A DNA stretch of 64,000 nt from positions 3,782,001 to 3,846,000 of the forward strand of contig NC_005027.1 in the NCBI RefSeq assembly GCF_000196115.1, given 5' to 3'. Numbering within the stretch: the first letter of the stretch is position 1; each line of letters begins with the position of its first letter. The stretch is from Rhodopirellula baltica SH 1 (GTDB lineage: Bacteria; Planctomycetota; Planctomycetia; Pirellulales; Pirellulaceae). The notes beneath the pieces were generated by a model. That model was not told where the DNA came from and ran no database searches. It was given only the letters and a program-made list of their open reading frames with translations. The position numbers were made by a program, and so were the translations under genes. Positions 1-9,179 of this stretch are shown one piece after another.

Positions 1-189
1 AAGAGAAAGAAGAAAGGGTCCGACAAACCGGCGGACAAAGACAAGCTGCGAGCAACTTGGAAGCATATCGAAATCCGCTTGTTGATCGAAACGCTCAAAC
101 CTCACAGTGCCAACGTATCATCACTGCGAACGACCGTACCGGCGTATTCTGAGGCCAACTCGCTCCCCCCACCGGGGGCGATTCGCTAA
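1..189 (+). CDS. C-terminal fragment of an unidentified protein
   Basis: An open frame enters from the left edge in frame 1 and ends at a TAA at 187-189, giving 62 codons. It begins with a Lys-rich stretch (KRKKKGSDKPADKDK) followed by an amphipathic segment and a Pro-rich end (SLPPPGAIR). The start lies outside the window, so the family cannot be judged. The composition would suit a basic tail of a DNA- or RNA-binding protein or of a transposase, but no diagnostic motif is visible. It could also be a chance open frame, since only about 190 bases are seen. Confidence 0.4.
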   Translation, partial: KRKKKGSDKPADKDKLRATWKHIEIRLLIETLKPHSANVSSLRTTVPAYSEANSLPPPGAIR

Positions 190-358
190 TTACTGCGACT
201 CATTGGACGACAAATAGCTGCTTTTGTGTCTGACGATGCCTCGATGCCGGTGTTGAATGAAAGATCCGTTGTGAACAATTGAACTGCAAAATTTGTGCAC
301 ATTCGGAGAAACGTCCCACTACCCACCGGTCGCTCGAAGATCTAAAGTGGACGCAATC

Positions 359-371
359 GAGAACCGTTCTC
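359..371. promoter_or_regulatory. Short perfect palindrome upstream of feoA
   Basis: The sequence gagaac-c-gttctc is a perfect 6+1+6 inverted repeat ending 16 bases before the feoA TTG start. It sits where a repressor could act on the feo leader. It does not resemble a classical Fur box, so any regulator is unknown, and a repeat this short can occur by chance. Confidence 0.25.
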
Positions 372-387
372 ATTTACAGGTGATGAC

Positions 388-618
388 TTGATCGCTGAAC
401 TCGCCCTGGACCGTTGCGGGTCCAACAGTGCCGAAATCGTTCGTTTGGACTTGCCCGAAAACTGCGCTTCGCGTTTGAAAGCGTTGGGTTTGTTTGAAGG
501 TCAGTTGGTCCAGTTGTCTCGCCGAGGCAATCCGCTGATCCTGAAAGCAGCAGGAAGTCGGATCGCCGTTGCTGGGGAGATCGCTCAACAGATCTTCGTT
601 CGAGCCACTGACGGATGA
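388..618 (+). CDS. feoA: FeoA, ferrous iron transport accessory protein
   Basis: A 76-residue protein with the small SH3-like FeoA fold. The family signature appears as the hydrophobic/Gly pattern RLKALGLFEGQLVQL, followed by PLILKAAGSRIAVAGEIAQQIFV. FeoA is a cytoplasmic partner of the FeoB Fe(II) permease. The frame has no ATG. TTG at 388 is preceded by an AGGTGA Shine-Dalgarno sequence at 378-383, whereas the nearby ATG at 383 is out of frame and stops after two codons. The stop overlaps the feoB start (ATGA, 615-618), which indicates translational coupling. The size matches the family. No FeoC gene follows feoB. Confidence 0.9.
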   Translation: MIAELALDRCGSNSAEIVRLDLPENCASRLKALGLFEGQLVQLSRRGNPLILKAAGSRIAVAGEIAQQIFVRATDG

Positions 619-2630
619 GCGTTTCACCGGTTGCTCCGTGCAACTCTTCTGAAGATGCCTCCGCCCAACAGCTTTGCCAAGCTCGAGTGGTTGCCATGGT
701 CGGCAACCCCAACGTCGGCAAAACATCTCTCTTCAACCGACTGACCAACCTGCTGGCGAAGACTTCCAACTTCGCAGGGACAACCGTGGACCGACGCACC
801 GGCACCGCGGATTTGAACGAGGGTCAATCGTGCACGTTGGTTGACTTGCCCGGTCTGTATTCGCTGACGGCGTCATCTCCCGAAGAACAAATTGCTCGAG
901 CATTCATCACCGGTGAATCCGAATGCCCTCCCGAGGGCGTGCTGGTCGTGGTCGACGCGACCAATCTCCAACGCAGCCTCGCCGTAGCCCGCGAAGCAAT
1001 CCAATGCGGACGGCCGACGCTGGTCGCCGTCAACATGATCGAACTGGCTCGCAAGAGTGGCGTCGACGTCGACTTGGATGTCCTTTCACAAAAACTTGGC
1101 TGCCCCGTCATTGGTGTCTCGGCTCGTACCGGCGAAGGCCTGGACGAACTGAAATCCAACCTTCGGCAATTGCTGCACCCGCGAAAAATGGTTGTGCTGG
1201 GTGCTGAAGCCGAGCCGGCTGAAATTGAGTGCGGTGCATGCGGAGTTTGCCCGTTCGCCGATGGCCATCGCTGGGCGTCGACTCTCGCTCGCGAAAGCAC
1301 TCGAACCGGATACGTCGCATCGGAAGAATGGACGGACCGGGTTGATCAGGTCACCACCCATCGCTTCCTCGGCCCGGTGATCTTTGTCGCCGTGATGGTT
1401 GCCGCGTTCGCGTCGGTGTTTTACCTCGCGCAGTATCCGATGGAATGGCTTGACGCCACGTTCGGATTGGTGACGGAGAAGGTCGGTGGCTGGTTACCCG
1501 AAGGCGACCTGAACAGCTTGATCACCGATGGAATTTTGGCTGGCATCGGCGGCGTGGTGATTTTCCTGCCGCAGATCTGCATTCTATTTTTCATGCTCGC
1601 CATCCTCGAGGACTCCGGTTATCTCTCGCGAGCTGTCGTCGTGATCGATCGCTGGATGCGACGCGTCGGATTGCCTGGCCAAGCGTTTGTGCCATTGCTC
1701 GCTGCCCATGCCTGCGCCATCCCGGCGATCATGTCCACCAAAGTCATCGCGAATCGACGAGACCGCTTGGCAGCGATCATGGTCATTCCGTTGATGACTT
1801 GCTCGGCCCGTCTTCCCGTCTACACGATGGTCGCCGCGCTGCTGTTTCCGTCTAGCCCTTGGTCAGCCGCGTTGTTGTTTGCATCGGCTTACGCACTCGG
1901 GATGGTCGCCGCCTTCTTCGTTGCTTGGTTGCTAAAGCGATCGATCCTGCCGGGTGAAGCTTCGCCACTGATCCTGGACTTACCTCCTTACCGCACACCT
2001 TCGCTCAGCAACGCACTTCGGCATGCTTATGAACGTGGATGGGGATTCCTGCGAGACGCGGGTGTCGTGATCCTGGCCATCAGCATTGGCATTTGGGTTC
2101 TGTCGACCTATCCCAAGCTTCCGGAAGAACGCTTCACTGAGCAGCTGCAAACAGCGGGCTTGAACGCGGAAACGCTCGAAGAGACCGACCTAGAAAATCG
2201 TCGAGCACTCGCCGCTCAGGAGTACGCGGTGATTGGACGGATGGGCAAGTTTGTTCAACCCGTTTTCGCGCCGCTTGGTTTCGACTGGAAGACCAGCGTT
2301 GGTGTGATGACCAGCTTCGCCGCTCGCGAAGTGGTCGTCTCAACGCTCAGCATTCTCTACGGCTTGGGACCTGAACCCGAGGACGAATCCTCGCTTCACG
2401 ATCGACTGATGTCGGCCACCGACGCGGAAGGCAATCGAGTCTTCACGCCCGCGACATGTGTTAGCCTGCTGGTCTTCTTCGTTTTGGCAATGCAGTGCCT
2501 TCCAACACAAGCTGTCACCAAGAAAGAAACCGGCTCATGGGGATGGGCTGTGTTCCAGTTTGGCTACATGACCGTCTTGGCTTACGTCGCCGCCTTGATC
2601 GCCTACCAGACGATCTCACGGTTTACTTGA
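615..2630 (+). CDS. feoB: FeoB, GTP-dependent ferrous iron permease
   Basis: A 671-residue inner-membrane Fe(II) transporter. The N-terminal G domain has P-loop GNPNVGKTS (residues 30-38), switch GTTVD, G3 DLPGLYSL and a G5-like SARTGEGL. The C-terminal half holds the polytopic Gate/FeoB_C region with repeated hydrophobic segments and the conserved stretch around VPLLAAHACAIPAIMSTK. Two things are odd. The G4 box reads NMIE where FeoB proteins normally have NxxD. A CGACGVC cluster (Cys206, Cys209, Cys212) with a nearby His sits in the linker between G domain and membrane domain. It is shorter than the roughly 770-residue E. coli protein. Start ATG 615 overlaps the feoA stop. Confidence 0.95.
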   Translation: MSVSPVAPCNSSEDASAQQLCQARVVAMVGNPNVGKTSLFNRLTNLLAKTSNFAGTTVDRRTGTADLNEGQSCTLVDLPGLYSLTASSPEEQIARAFITGESECPPEGVLVVVDATNLQRSLAVAREAIQCGRPTLVAVNMIELARKSGVDVDLDVLSQKLGCPVIGVSARTGEGLDELKSNLRQLLHPRKMVVLGAEAEPAEIECGACGVCPFADGHRWASTLARESTRTGYVASEEWTDRVDQVTTHRFLGPVIFVAVMVAAFASVFYLAQYPMEWLDATFGLVTEKVGGWLPEGDLNSLITDGILAGIGGVVIFLPQICILFFMLAILEDSGYLSRAVVVIDRWMRRVGLPGQAFVPLLAAHACAIPAIMSTKVIANRRDRLAAIMVIPLMTCSARLPVYTMVAALLFPSSPWSAALLFASAYALGMVAAFFVAWLLKRSILPGEASPLILDLPPYRTPSLSNALRHAYERGWGFLRDAGVVILAISIGIWVLSTYPKLPEERFTEQLQTAGLNAETLEETDLENRRALAAQEYAVIGRMGKFVQPVFAPLGFDWKTSVGVMTSFAAREVVVSTLSILYGLGPEPEDESSLHDRLMSATDAEGNRVFTPATCVSLLVFFVLAMQCLPTQAVTKKETGSWGWAVFQFGYMTVLAYVAALIAYQTISRFT

Positions 2631-2661
2631 GACGCTCGATTGACCGCTTCTGAAAATCGGT

Positions 2662-4194
2662 CTACTTCAAACCCATTCCGTTGGGACGGTTGGTGATCGC
2701 ACCGCGGACGCCCAATTGCCTTGGGTCACGAGCGATCTTGTCCGAGAAGACGCGAACGTCATCGAGAATCGGACGCAAACGTGCCGAGGCCGCTTCGATG
2801 TTCTGAACGGTACGCTGGACTTGGTAAAACAGCTCATCATCCTCGAGCAGACGACGTACGGTTCCATCACTGCTGTTGAGCGTTCGACCAAACGTATCCA
2901 ACTGCACCAACGCATTGTCGACATTGGCCAAGCTCACCAATACCGCCTCGATCAACTCACCGCCGCGTTCACCCAGCGGTTCAGTGAAGGCCTCGATGTT
3001 CTCTGCCGTGCCCTCAAAACTCTTTGCTGTCGATCGAACACTGCGAAGCGTGGATTGCAATTCGTTCGCGGTTTGCGAAACGGCATCTTCGGCGACGATC
3101 CCAACTTGTTCGAACTGCCCGCCAACTTCTCGGAAGGTCTCGAACGTTTCGCGAGCGTCTTCGAGCGTGACTTTGACTTCGTCTAAAACACCTGGCAATC
3201 GATCAACCGTATCACTCACGTTTCGCTGGATTTGAGGGTCGCCAATGATTGACCGAATGTCGCGGACCAAGAAGCTAAACTCCTTGACCGCTTGTGATGC
3301 ATCCCCGGCCAACTGAGTGATCGTTGGTGGAGTCTGCATGCCTGGCTGTGCGGGTAGTGGTGTCCCCAACTGAGTTCCAAACCCTTGGGGTGGCGTGAAG
3401 CCTTGCGGAGGAAGTGTTGGCTGCTGCATGCCTTGCTGTGGCAATGTTTGTTGCATCGCAACTTGTTGAATCACACCCTTCGACGCACCGTCCTGCCGAC
3501 TCGAATGACTCGCCAGAACGATCGGCCGAGCCCACGCTGGTGCGGGTGCCATCGACTGAGGAAAGCCACCCATCGGAACCGATGGCGACGACACCGGTGC
3601 AGTTGGACTCAGCCCGATCACGCCTCGAACATCGCGAACCAACCCTTTGATATCACTGCCGATGTCTTGAATCGCATCGCCGGCACCACGAACGCTTCGA
3701 AAGGTGGAAACGAGTTCATCCTCCATCCCAAAAATCAACGAGAACGGGTCTTCCAACTTTTTCCCATAATCGAACAGTTCTCCATCGGTGTAGGGCTGTT
3801 CGATCAAGTCAGGATTGTCATCAAACAACCCAACCAATTCACGCCGGTCCGCTTTGCGAAACTCCAGCTTGGAGTCCCCGGTGATCAGCGACCCGATGCC
3901 AATTTGAGGAATGTATTGATGCGTCATCGAGACGCTCTCGTCCATTGAGAGGATGAGCCTCACGCCCCCTTCTTCCTGCAACCAAATGTCATCGACGCGT
4001 CCGATTTTGACGCCGTCGCGATACACCGGCGCATTGATGTTGATCCCATCGGCGGACGGGAAATAGACGTTCAATGTGTACTCGCGATTGAGAATCGCCG
4101 GGAACGCACCAAACAAGAACGTGAGGATCACCGCGATTCCAATCGCCGCGATCACGAGCACGCCCACACCAAAACGAAGTCTGCTGTCATCCAT
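2662..4194 (-). CDS. mlaD: MCE-domain (MlaD-like) lipid-binding protein
   Basis: A 510-residue protein with one N-terminal transmembrane helix (about residues 10-32), then an MCE domain (LNVYFPSADGININAPVYRDG and following, about 40-125). A long tail is predicted helical, with a Gln/Pro-rich low-complexity stretch at roughly 240-290 (repeats of QQ, LPPQG, PPQG). MCE proteins form hexameric rings or tubes that carry phospholipids between membranes. It is much longer than E. coli MlaD (about 180 residues) and nearer in size to long-tailed MCE proteins. Its start lies 3 bases after the mlaF stop, so the permease, ATPase and MCE protein form one operon. The gene symbol is by analogy. Confidence 0.85.
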   Translation of the reverse strand: MDDSRLRFGVGVLVIAAIGIAVILTFLFGAFPAILNREYTLNVYFPSADGININAPVYRDGVKIGRVDDIWLQEEGGVRLILSMDESVSMTHQYIPQIGIGSLITGDSKLEFRKADRRELVGLFDDNPDLIEQPYTDGELFDYGKKLEDPFSLIFGMEDELVSTFRSVRGAGDAIQDIGSDIKGLVRDVRGVIGLSPTAPVSSPSVPMGGFPQSMAPAPAWARPIVLASHSSRQDGASKGVIQQVAMQQTLPQQGMQQPTLPPQGFTPPQGFGTQLGTPLPAQPGMQTPPTITQLAGDASQAVKEFSFLVRDIRSIIGDPQIQRNVSDTVDRLPGVLDEVKVTLEDARETFETFREVGGQFEQVGIVAEDAVSQTANELQSTLRSVRSTAKSFEGTAENIEAFTEPLGERGGELIEAVLVSLANVDNALVQLDTFGRTLNSSDGTVRRLLEDDELFYQVQRTVQNIEAASARLRPILDDVRVFSDKIARDPRQLGVRGAITNRPNGMGLK

Positions 4195-4197
4195 GGT

Positions 4198-5082
4198 TCA
4201 ACCCATCCCCTGAGACATTTCGCGGATGCGATCCCCCGCTTCCCCTCGCACAAACTGACGTACACGACGATCTTCGGCGTGCTCGAGTTGGCTCGGTGGA
4301 GCGTCAAAAAGTACTTGCGATTGGTCGGGTTCAAGCCGACGTCGCGGATAAAACATCATCACTCGGTCAGCCACTTTGCGTGCGGTGTGCATGTCGTGAG
4401 TGACCACGATGCTTGTCACCGGATACATCCGGCGCGTATTCAAAATCAATTCGTTGATCACGTCGCTCATGATCGGATCCAACCCGGTGGTTGGTTCGTC
4501 ATAAACAACCAATTCCGGACGCAGCACCAACGCGCGAGCCAACCCGACACGCTTTTGCATCCCACCCGACAACTCAGCCGGACGCTTGTAAATCACTTCC
4601 TCGGGCAATCCGACTTCGCCGATGTGCTGACGCACTCGATCGTTGATCTCGGCTTCATCGACACCCTCTTCGTTTTGTCGAATCGGAAATGCAACGTTGT
4701 CGAAGATGTTCATGCTGTCGAACAACGCGGCGTGTTGAAACACAAAACCAAATCTCCGACGAACAACCGCCAACTCCGCTGGGCTCAGTCCTGATAGGTC
4801 CTGACCGTCAAACTTCACTCGCCCGACGGTTGGTTGCACCAACGCCACGATCGTTTTCATGAATACGGTTTTGCCGCAACCACTTTCACCGATCACGGCG
4901 ACGGTTTGCCCGCGTTCAATTTGGCAATCGATGTCCTTTAAGACCGTTTGGCCATCAAAGGTGACTTCCAGGTTTTCGACTTCGACCAATGGACGCTCCG
5001 CCACCGCGACGGCTGATTCTTCAGCTCGCGGTTCGGATGAGTCTTGCTCGAATGGATCGATCGGTGGGTTGGAATCGCTCAC
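4198..5082 (-). CDS. mlaF: MlaF-like ABC transporter ATP-binding protein
   Basis: A 294-residue ABC ATPase with Walker A GESGCGKT (residues 65-72), signature LSGGMQKRVGLARAL, Walker B VVYDEPTTGLDP and switch His in VTHDM. The pattern fits the MlaF/Ttg2A family that energises MCE lipid transport. About 30 extra acidic residues precede the nucleotide-binding domain. The start is GTG at 5082, sharing one base with the TAG stop of the upstream permease gene. The neighbours (permease upstream, MCE protein downstream) support the assignment. It may work on phospholipid movement between inner and outer membrane; the direction is not deducible here. Confidence 0.92.
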   Translation of the reverse strand: MSDSNPPIDPFEQDSSEPRAEESAVAVAERPLVEVENLEVTFDGQTVLKDIDCQIERGQTVAVIGESGCGKTVFMKTIVALVQPTVGRVKFDGQDLSGLSPAELAVVRRRFGFVFQHAALFDSMNIFDNVAFPIRQNEEGVDEAEINDRVRQHIGEVGLPEEVIYKRPAELSGGMQKRVGLARALVLRPELVVYDEPTTGLDPIMSDVINELILNTRRMYPVTSIVVTHDMHTARKVADRVMMFYPRRRLEPDQSQVLFDAPPSQLEHAEDRRVRQFVRGEAGDRIREMSQGMG

Positions 5083-5972
5083 TAAAACAGACTCGTGCCT
5101 TCCGGGTAGAAACTGAAATACACCCAGTCCAAAACGATGTTCAAGAACAGGTCAATCGCGAGGATCATCACGAACGAATACACAAACGCTTCCGTTGCGG
5201 CTTTCCCAACGCCTTCCGCTCCGGGTTGGCAATTGAAACCGCGATAACAACTGATGATTGCGATCACGCCACCGAAGAAAATGCTCTTGAAAATTCCGTT
5301 GAACAAATCAAATGCCACCACGCCTTCACGCGAATGGTGCAGGTAGGCGGCACGGTCAATCCCGAGAATGATGACGCTGTAGAAGTACCCGCCGACGATT
5401 CCCATGAAGTCCGCCACGATGGTCAGTGCCGGGATCAACAGCAGACACGCCATGAATCGCGGCACGACCAAATAGTGAATGGGGTCGGCGCCCATCGTGG
5501 TCAACGCATCGATTTGTTCCGTCACACGCATCGTTCCCAGAACCGCCGCCATCGCGCCACCGACACGCCCGGCCAACATCGTCGCCGCTAACACCGGTCC
5601 GAGTTCACGAACCAACGAGGTGTTGATCACGACACCGAGATGCGTTTCCAATCCGATGGTGTGAAACTGGTAGTAACTCTGAACCGCCAGCACCATTCCG
5701 ATGAACGATCCGGTGAGGGCCACCACTGGAAGGCTCAACACGCCAACCTGGTAGAAATTGACCAAGACCGTGTCGCGTCGTGGCATTCGCGTGAACATCC
5801 ACACGAACATCTGCCATGTGAACATCGCCAAATCACCGACCGCGGTGACTCCACCAACCACAGCGGTTCCCCACTGCATGATCCATCGCCGCATCGGCGT
5901 ATCGATCGGGAGCTCCGGTTTCGCAGTTTGAATGCGAAGAACGGATTCGGTCGTGGACTCTTGCTCCGACAT
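5082..5972 (-). CDS. mlaE: MlaE-family ABC lipid transporter permease
   Basis: A 296-residue inner-membrane permease with about five or six hydrophobic segments. The MlaE family signature is clear: LVRELGPVLAATMLAGRVG followed by MRVTEQIDAL. MlaE dimers form the membrane core of MCE-type phospholipid transporters together with the ATPase and MCE protein encoded just downstream. It is the first gene of the three-gene operon. MlaB (STAS) and the periplasmic MlaC are not encoded nearby, as is common outside Proteobacteria. The ATG at 5970-5972 is the only good start in this frame. Confidence 0.92.
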   Translation of the reverse strand: MSEQESTTESVLRIQTAKPELPIDTPMRRWIMQWGTAVVGGVTAVGDLAMFTWQMFVWMFTRMPRRDTVLVNFYQVGVLSLPVVALTGSFIGMVLAVQSYYQFHTIGLETHLGVVINTSLVRELGPVLAATMLAGRVGGAMAAVLGTMRVTEQIDALTTMGADPIHYLVVPRFMACLLLIPALTIVADFMGIVGGYFYSVIILGIDRAAYLHHSREGVVAFDLFNGIFKSIFFGGVIAIISCYRGFNCQPGAEGVGKAATEAFVYSFVMILAIDLFLNIVLDWVYFSFYPEGTSLF

Positions 5973-6252
5973 AGCGGCGAAGACAAACCCGTGGCTGAAA
6001 GACGTGGAACATCTCGCGTCGGACCGGCTTGCCAGTCACTGCTGGTTTAACGGTCGTGCGAACATCGTCTTTATCGACCGGGTGAATGTTGCGGATCAGT
6101 CAAACTGCGCCGCGAAGTCAAACTTTGCCGGCTGCTAGAAAATCCTTCACGAATGACAAGCTAGCGACAAAGTCTGGTCGCCGACTGCCGACTTCGCTTG
6201 GCAGCGTACGAATGAAGCCAGGTGGCGAGACCAACGTCCGATCACCATCGCT

Positions 6253-8004
6253 TTAAGCCGCCCGGCCACCACGTTTGAGCTGTTTGCGAACGCGACGACG
6301 TTCCGCTTTGCTCATACCAGACCAATCGATGTCCTCTTCATTCATCTCGCTGTAATCAGTCTGGGAGTCGTCGTAGGAATCTTGGTTTGACGACGAATAG
6401 TCATTGGATCGCGAATCCGCGACCTCTTCAAAATCTGTCGCCGAGACCTCTTCCTGTGTTTCGGAGTCTTCTTCTGTCACATCCTTCTTCGCCTTGCGGC
6501 CCAGCGATGGAAACTTCAATCCAAATCGTCGCTTCTTAGGCGTTGCGTCTCCATCTTCGTTTTCCGAATCGTCCGCCTGAGTCGTCTCGGCTGGCTCTTC
6601 TTCCAAGTCCGAATCATCATCGACGTTCGTTTTCGGTTTGCGTTTCAACTTGGGGAACCAAGATCGCTTCGCCTTCGGTTCTGAATCATCGGCTTCGCGG
6701 TCGGCGGCTGACAATTCCTCTGGCTCGTCGTCAACGGAATCGTCCTCCAAGTCCACATCGTTTCGCTTGCGTCCCCAGAACTTCCACTTGGAAGCTCGCT
6801 TGCTGGACACCTCTCCATCGTCCTGGTCTGCATTGGGCGAAACTTCACTGGAAGCCTCATCCAACTCATCATCTTGTTTCGATACTCGATCTCGACGACT
6901 CGGTGATTCATCGTTCGTCGGCGACGCCTCAGCGCGTTGCCAGAACCGTCGTTTGCGAGCGGGCTTTTCATCCGCCCCCGTTGGCTTCTCTTGCTTTGCT
7001 TCAACCTGCTTCTCAGGCCGTTCGGGTTCCGGAGCCTTCTCGATTTTCGGTTCTGGAGCCTGTTTCGGTGGTTTGGGTTCGCGTTTAGTCCACCCGCGCA
7101 TACTTTCCCATTGCTCGACCGATGCCTGTCGAACCCGGAATGCCAAAGTCGCCGGACGCTGAATCCCTCGGACATCCATGTAAAGCGTTCGCAGGTACAT
7201 CACGGTCGCACAAAACCAGCACGATGACGCAACCAACATCGCGGAAGTGAACGCGGTCCAACGAAGCGGTGTATCAATCGCGAGCAAGTTCCAATTTTCA
7301 GCAACGGGCAACAACGCCGCCAACCATCCGGCGAACATCCATGATGCTGCGACACGGTGCTTCCAAATTTCGGCTGTGGTACGCAACAACATCACCGCCC
7401 CGCCGACAGTCAGCAGCAACTTGACCCAATCACTACCGGATAGAGCCACGCGTTTTCCCAAAGCCCACTCGGTCACTCCGCCCAACAGATCGATCAGCGG
7501 AACCATCGTCGCGACGCTGCCGAGCAATGCCATCGCGGTGACGAGTCGCCACAATCGATAGTGCCCTTGAAAATCGTCGTTGCGGTATCGTCGAAGCTGG
7601 TAAACCAACCATGACGCACCCGCGATTCCCAGCATCAACATGCTGGTGCAGTAGCGTCCCAGACTGCCCACGGCATCAATGCGAGTGACTGCCGTGACCG
7701 ATGGACGTTCAGCCAACGCCGGCCAAGCGACCGAAACGTAGTGCAATCCGATCAGCACAATCGCGACGGACATCACCGTCGCCATCAAGCCGAAAACCGC
7801 GGACCGTTGGACGGGAACCAAAGAGAACCAACGTCCGCGCAAGCACCTTCGAACACGGGACCCGTAGGCGACAGCGGGCCGGCGAGCTTCTCGCCATTGC
7901 TGCTGGACCGCCTTCTGTTTGGCCGTCGTGTTCCCGGTGTCGCCGCCGGCGGTGGTGAGCATGACCCTTCGGCGGCGTTCGGTCGGACGTCGAGTGTGAT
8001 TCAT
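6253..8004 (-). CDS. Membrane protein with repetitive charged C-terminal tail
   Basis: A protein of 583 residues if the ATG at 8004 (MNHTRRPTERRR) is used; the frame stays open to 8112 with a less likely start. The first half has several transmembrane helices (for example LMATVMSVAIVLIGLHYVSV and LMLGIAGASWLVYQLRR). The second half (about 290 residues) alternates acidic Asp/Glu/Ser runs with short basic aromatic blocks: RKRRFWQRAE, KWKFWGRKR, KRSWFPKLKRKPK, KKRRFGLKFPSLGRK. It ends in a basic segment (KAERRRVRKQLKRGGR). I do not recognise a family. The tail looks intrinsically disordered and could bind nucleic acid, lipid headgroups or partner proteins. Confidence 0.75.
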   Translation of the reverse strand: MNHTRRPTERRRRVMLTTAGGDTGNTTAKQKAVQQQWREARRPAVAYGSRVRRCLRGRWFSLVPVQRSAVFGLMATVMSVAIVLIGLHYVSVAWPALAERPSVTAVTRIDAVGSLGRYCTSMLMLGIAGASWLVYQLRRYRNDDFQGHYRLWRLVTAMALLGSVATMVPLIDLLGGVTEWALGKRVALSGSDWVKLLLTVGGAVMLLRTTAEIWKHRVAASWMFAGWLAALLPVAENWNLLAIDTPLRWTAFTSAMLVASSCWFCATVMYLRTLYMDVRGIQRPATLAFRVRQASVEQWESMRGWTKREPKPPKQAPEPKIEKAPEPERPEKQVEAKQEKPTGADEKPARKRRFWQRAEASPTNDESPSRRDRVSKQDDELDEASSEVSPNADQDDGEVSSKRASKWKFWGRKRNDVDLEDDSVDDEPEELSAADREADDSEPKAKRSWFPKLKRKPKTNVDDDSDLEEEPAETTQADDSENEDGDATPKKRRFGLKFPSLGRKAKKDVTEEDSETQEEVSATDFEEVADSRSNDYSSSNQDSYDDSQTDYSEMNEEDIDWSGMSKAERRRVRKQLKRGGRAA

Positions 8005-8285
8005 TGTGTCGGGCGTAACAAAACGCAGCCTCGCGGGACAAGCCAAATCGCCCCGCCGACCAAAACCCTGTGGCGACGACCAATGTTCTGGGGCGAAACG
8101 TCCGCCCAACACCTGTTCGGATGGCTACTGAATCGCTTCTCAGACGGTCATTCAGCTCGCAAAACCGGAATATTTGATTCGCGAATTGGCAGAACCATGA
8201 AACCTGTTTCCCATGGGTTTCACATTCCCCCCCAAGACGGCGTAGCGTTTTCCACTGCTCCACCACGCTCACCGCCCATCTCATC

Positions 8286-9179
8286 ATGCAACTGCTCCGC
8301 TCACTCGCAATCTCCACCCGGCTGGCCGTCCAATCGCCATGGCGAAAAAAGCAAATCCAACGCATGTGCGAGCGTGGCGAAGCTCCGATGTCGGTGCTGT
8401 TCTACCACCGGGTTGCGGACGAACCAGCCAACCCGTGGACAATTTCAAAACGTGAATTCGAGCGGCACGTGGACTACTGCCGCGAAAATTTTGAATTGAT
8501 CTCGCTGGAAGAAGTGCAGCGACGGCTAGAGTCGGGACATTCGCCGCGTCCTTCGGTCACCTTCACATTTGACGATGGGTACTCTGAGAATTGCGAACTC
8601 GCTCTGCCGCTGCTGATTCGTCATCGCATACCGTGCACCTACTTCGTCACCACTGAAAACGTGCGTCACGGACATCCATTCGAACATGACCTGCGTCTGA
8701 ACCACCCCCTGCCAATTAACACCGTCGAGCAACTCAAAGCGGCCGCCGATGCTGGCATCGAGATCGGACTGCACACAGCCAACCACGTCGATTTCAACCG
8801 AGTTCACACGGCCGAAGAGCTCAACAAAGAAATCGTCGAAGCAAAATTCAATCTCGAAGAGATGATCGATCGACCCGTTCGCTATCTCGCCGTTCCATTT
8901 GGGTTACCCGAACAAATGCGTCCCGCAGTCATCGAAACGGCTCGTAAGTGTGGGCTGGTTGGTATCTGCAGTGCCTACGGTGCCTACAACCTCATCGGCG
9001 ACGACTCGTTCCACATCCGCCGCTTTCACGGCGATCCAGAATTCAACCGTTTTCGCAATTGGCTGACTTACGACAACCGAAAAAACTTGCGGCGACCGAC
9101 TCTGCCAACCGAAGACGTGCTGAACATCGCACCGGAAGTTGCCGCCAGAGTTCGTCAGCCCGAATTGGCTTTCTCATGA
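8286..9179 (+). CDS. Polysaccharide deacetylase (NodB domain)
   Basis: A 297-residue carbohydrate esterase of family 4 type. The NodB motifs are visible: SVTFTFDDGYSENC (metal-binding Asp pair near residues 97-98) and HTANHVDF (the HxxxH metal ligands). Such enzymes remove N-acetyl groups from polymers such as chitin-like or poly-GlcNAc polysaccharides or peptidoglycan. No signal peptide is obvious; the N-terminal segment MQLLRSLAISTRLAV is only mildly hydrophobic. The gene overlaps the next by ATGA (9176-9179), so it is translated together with the glycosyltransferase. This pairing suggests work on a surface glycan. Confidence 0.88.
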   Translation: MQLLRSLAISTRLAVQSPWRKKQIQRMCERGEAPMSVLFYHRVADEPANPWTISKREFERHVDYCRENFELISLEEVQRRLESGHSPRPSVTFTFDDGYSENCELALPLLIRHRIPCTYFVTTENVRHGHPFEHDLRLNHPLPINTVEQLKAAADAGIEIGLHTANHVDFNRVHTAEELNKEIVEAKFNLEEMIDRPVRYLAVPFGLPEQMRPAVIETARKCGLVGICSAYGAYNLIGDDSFHIRRFHGDPEFNRFRNWLTYDNRKNLRRPTLPTEDVLNIAPEVAARVRQPELAFS

